Source: Trichosphaerium sp. ATCC 40318
Taxonomy: Eukaryota > Discosea > Flabellinia > Trichosidae
Assembly (NCBI GenBank): GCA_038496445.1
Contig: JALMLS010000573.1
Coordinates: 124,001 to 188,000, forward strand
DNA: 64,000 bases
Direction: 5' to 3'
Shown here in pieces: positions 61,497-64,000 of the stretch (the first letter of the stretch is position 1; the number at the start of each line of letters is the position of its first letter). Made by a program: the position numbers and the translations under genes. The notes under the pieces were generated by a model. It was not told the origin of the DNA, did no database searches, and saw only the letters and a program-made list of their open reading frames with translations.

Positions 61497-62342
61497 ATGA
61501 GATCAAGCGACCAAAGAAGCGCTTCAACAAAAAGTATATATCACAGTTACGCAGCTGGCTTTGGTGCTGGTATTGTATCATCACTAAGCGGATATCCTCT
61601 TGATGTCTTACGAGTATGTTTTACCCCCTTTTTGATGTTCTGCTCCTCATAACACTCTTAGGTTCGCTTTCTTTTTGGCTCCTCTAAAAAAAACTTATTT
61701 AACGGGGCTACGTTCATGTTTTGCCATCAGCTTGCCAAGTCAGGCCTCGTCTGGCCTATTCAGAGAACACTTGAAGATGAACTAAAAAAGTATCCAAATT
61801 TACCTTATCAACCTTTAATCTCGGGGAGTATTGGCGCTGCAGTACCATCAATAGTACTAAATCCTTTGAATGTTATTAAACTGCGATACATGGAATCAGA
61901 CGTGCCTTTAAAGTTCTTTGGAATATGGGATGACTTAATGCAAAAAGAAGGCTTTAAGTGGACAACTCAGGGGATGCAAGTTACTGTCATAAGAGACTTG
62001 GTATGGGGTGGCATCTACTTTCCAATGTTCACCTATTTAAACAATATTACAAAGCCAGACGTGGGAGAATCGTGGATGACAAAGATAGGTTGCATGGCGT
62101 GTTCGGCAGCAGTTGCAACAGCACTAGCTTCTGGAATTGATGCAGTAAGATTGCTACAAATGAGAGCTCCTAAAGAGGAGGGTCAATATATATCTTTGTG
62201 GTCAGCTATAGAGAAAGCTAATAGACTATCTATGAGGAATCTAAGCTCAACATTAGTAGGTGTAGTTCGCGTTACTCAAACGACAGTATTGAGTCATGTA
62301 ACATTTTTAAAATTGATGCAAGTGGAAACAAATCATTGGTGA
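61497..62342 (+). CDS. mitochondrial carrier family protein
   Basis: Two exons (61497-61613, 61662-62342) with a 48-bp phase-0 intron give 265 residues, somewhat shorter than the usual 300. Helix 1 and its signature read AAGFGAGIVSSLSGYPLDVL, then RVRFLFGS. The second repeat has SGSIGAAVPSIVLNPLNVIK (Pro-x-Asn where Asp/Glu is usual). The third has AVATALASGIDAVRLLQMR, where the proline is missing. Weak second and third signatures and the short length suggest a divergent carrier. Substrate unknown; inner mitochondrial membrane is likely. Confidence 0.78.
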
Positions 62343-62957
62343 TTACTCACGCCACAGAAAAGTGAGGTGTAAATATCCTACAGTAGTAGTACAATTTAAG
62401 AATAAATAAACGAAATGCTGGTCACGTGACTCTCCCTAACATTAATTTAAAACATTGGCTCAGCTTGTGCTATTTCTAAACAACTTGTAACAACGTACTT
62501 ACGATTCCTTTTTTCGGACAGAAGAGAACCGTAACAATATTCCGGTATTCGAATATAAAAGGAAACTGATTTTATTCTATAGCCACAAGCCTCAAAAATC
62601 AAAAAACGACTTGTGTAAGTGTTGTAGGTTTAGGATAGGTGTATTTCAGTATTATTGCAGTTTTCTGAAGGTATTAATATTTTTTAGAGTTGTCTTGTAG
62701 TTATTTATTCATCATTGGTATATTCTACGCGGTTTTAACAAATATAGAAAACGATACAGTGGTTTTTAACTCGAGAAATTGACAGCGAAATTCGAACTTG
62801 AACTTCTTTAATCAAATCCACAAATTCTCACAGATTGCAACACTTCAGGGCAAGCCGTTTTACGCTGTACTGATAGGAATTCAAATACTGTTGTACAATT
62901 ACTTCTAGACCCGTTCCACGTATTAAAGGCTTCAATCGCCTTGTAAGCCCTCAAAAA
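62343..62957. other. intergenic
   Basis: About 600 bp with a CACGTG near 62422. It should contain the promoter of the PLD-like gene. No gene or repeat was recognised. Confidence 0.45.
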
Positions 62958-63743
62958 ATGGATACAGCTTTCGATAGTTCACAAAGACGACGAAGAAAGG
63001 TCAGGCGATCAGCCTCTGTTGGAGGCGTAGCTGCTTCACGTTCTACTACATCGTTTCAACGACGCCCTAGCATGCTTAGTGCACAAGGCCCAAGGAAAGT
63101 TCACTCTAAAAGTGTACGAGGAGCCAGGAACAGTAAACGTCTTCAACAAAGGCGGAAACCAAAGAAAAGGATAGCCAAGGAGTGTACAGAAGAGCAAAAG
63201 GAACATATCAAAGCAGCTGTGCGATTAAACCGGAAAACGGTTCAGCGTACATTTTTTACACGTCCTAATAACTCAACACGCGACCCTCATAACATTGTGA
63301 TGGATGCTATAGCTGCGGCTGAAATTAGAATAGATGTTATGGCGAGATCGATCACAGACTTCGCAATAGCGCTAGCTCTTAATGATAGAAGAGATATACC
63401 TATACGCATTCTAGTGGATAAGACAAACTTGTGTAACAACGAGTACTTACGCCGTTGCATGAATTTAATCGCAAAACGTAACAAACGCGTCTCTTTCAAA
63501 CAATGGCCTCCTGATGACGCAGATAAAAACATACAACTACGCATGAAAGCCATGATTATTGACAGATACTGTGTACTCTCTGGGACGTACAGTTACTCCA
63601 TAGCAGCCAAACGCCAACACAGTGAAAATCTAGATGTCACTGTTGACCCCAGAACAGTTAAGAGTTGGAAAACAATGTTCGAAACACACTGGAAAGAAGG
63701 CGCTCCGTTCATTGTGACCGATGAAAGAACCAAAGCAGAGTAA
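62958..63743 (+). CDS. PLD-like domain protein, probably catalytically inactive
   Basis: Intronless, 261 residues. The first 80 residues are very basic and Ser/Arg-rich (SSQRRRRKVRRSASVGG). The rest has a single phospholipase-D-like half: VMDAIAAAEIRIDVMARSI, IPIRILVDKTNLCNN and MKAMIIDRYCVLSGTYSYSI with SENLDVTVD. In active enzymes the segment before MIID is HxKxxxxD; here it reads LRMKAMIID, so the catalytic His is replaced by Arg. The layout (one PLD half, missing His) resembles the FAM83-type pseudo-PLD domain, which acts as a protein-binding scaffold, but relationship to that family is inference. Codon use and length look normal, so it is probably a functional protein. Confidence 0.72.
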   Translation: MDTAFDSSQRRRRKVRRSASVGGVAASRSTTSFQRRPSMLSAQGPRKVHSKSVRGARNSKRLQQRRKPKKRIAKECTEEQKEHIKAAVRLNRKTVQRTFFTRPNNSTRDPHNIVMDAIAAAEIRIDVMARSITDFAIALALNDRRDIPIRILVDKTNLCNNEYLRRCMNLIAKRNKRVSFKQWPPDDADKNIQLRMKAMIIDRYCVLSGTYSYSIAAKRQHSENLDVTVDPRTVKSWKTMFETHWKEGAPFIVTDERTKAE

Positions 63744-64000
63744 AAGTGCAAAAAGGGAAAAACGCACTCTAACGATTTTACAAGTACACTTCAACCGAGT
63801 TCACGCGTCTATAAACGCTATAGAAATAAAGTAATGTTTAAAAAACTGCCTGAAAACTTTTTCTGAAAAACAAGGCCATGCTTCAACAACCTACACAAAT
63901 AGTATGTACAGTTTCATCGCCAATTTCGACTAAGTGAGATAAAAAATGTTGCTGGTATTCAGTGATGTTACGAAAACGGTTTTTGACTAGAAATGACTTT
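63744..64000. other. right edge, no gene recognised
   Basis: Only the 3' flank of the PLD-like gene is visible. Confidence 0.4.

Overview
The window is nuclear DNA of a unicellular eukaryote. Almost every gene is broken by short introns (about 25-115 bp) with GT-AG borders; the favoured donors are GTACGT and GTAAGT. DNA is AT-rich, the standard code fits, and intergenic gaps are mostly a few hundred bases. I cannot place the organism. A receptor-type tyrosine kinase, Roco and ankyrin-PARP proteins, alternative oxidase and F-box/LRR expansions would fit a free-living protist (amoebozoan, rhizarian or unicellular holozoan), but nothing seen decides it. No rRNA, tRNA or CRISPR was recognised. 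Coordinates of multi-exon genes run from start codon to stop codon, introns included; splice sites were read by eye from frame continuity and family motifs.

Layout. 1-2.1 kb: a decayed LRR gene and a fold-back MITE-like element. 2.8-10.4 kb: a histidine-tailed membrane protein, an SRPK kinase (-), an atypical Rab GTPase (-) and alternative oxidase (+). 11-18.6 kb: a repeat copy and a large ankyrin-PARP gene (-) whose 21 ankyrin repeats are a tandem exon-intron array with a 150-bp period. 20-29 kb: an LRR pseudogene, a uronate isomerase (-), a dead MORN-like gene hit by an hAT-type MITE, an intact F-box/LRR gene, LRR relics, an 851-bp inverted-repeat element and a duplicated first exon of the ankyrin gene. 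29.7-37.5 kb: a secreted GH25 lysozyme/C39-like protein (-), a MORN protein (+), a J-domain membrane protein (-), a lysine-tail protein (+) and MTFP1 (-). 37.8-46.1 kb: a receptor tyrosine kinase (+), a small dual-specificity phosphatase (+) and a second F-box/LRR gene (-). 46.8-52.5 kb: a Roc-COR-PARP fusion (-). 52.8-63.7 kb: spermidine synthase (-), a divergent nitrilase (+), a small ankyrin gene, an LCAT/PDAT acyltransferase, an F-box/MORN-like gene, a mitochondrial carrier and a PLD-like protein.

Themes. Two different PARP-type ADP-ribosyltransferases are each fused to a recognition or switch module (ankyrins; Roc-COR GTPase). They sit with fast-evolving F-box/LRR genes and a lysozyme, which suggests a sensing or defence repertoire (inference). 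The Roc-COR-PARP fusion and the ankyrin exon array are the most interesting objects. Repeat proteins (LRR, ankyrin, MORN) show active duplication, decay and transposon insertion, whereas housekeeping genes (SRPK, AOX, spermidine synthase, MTFP1) look intact.
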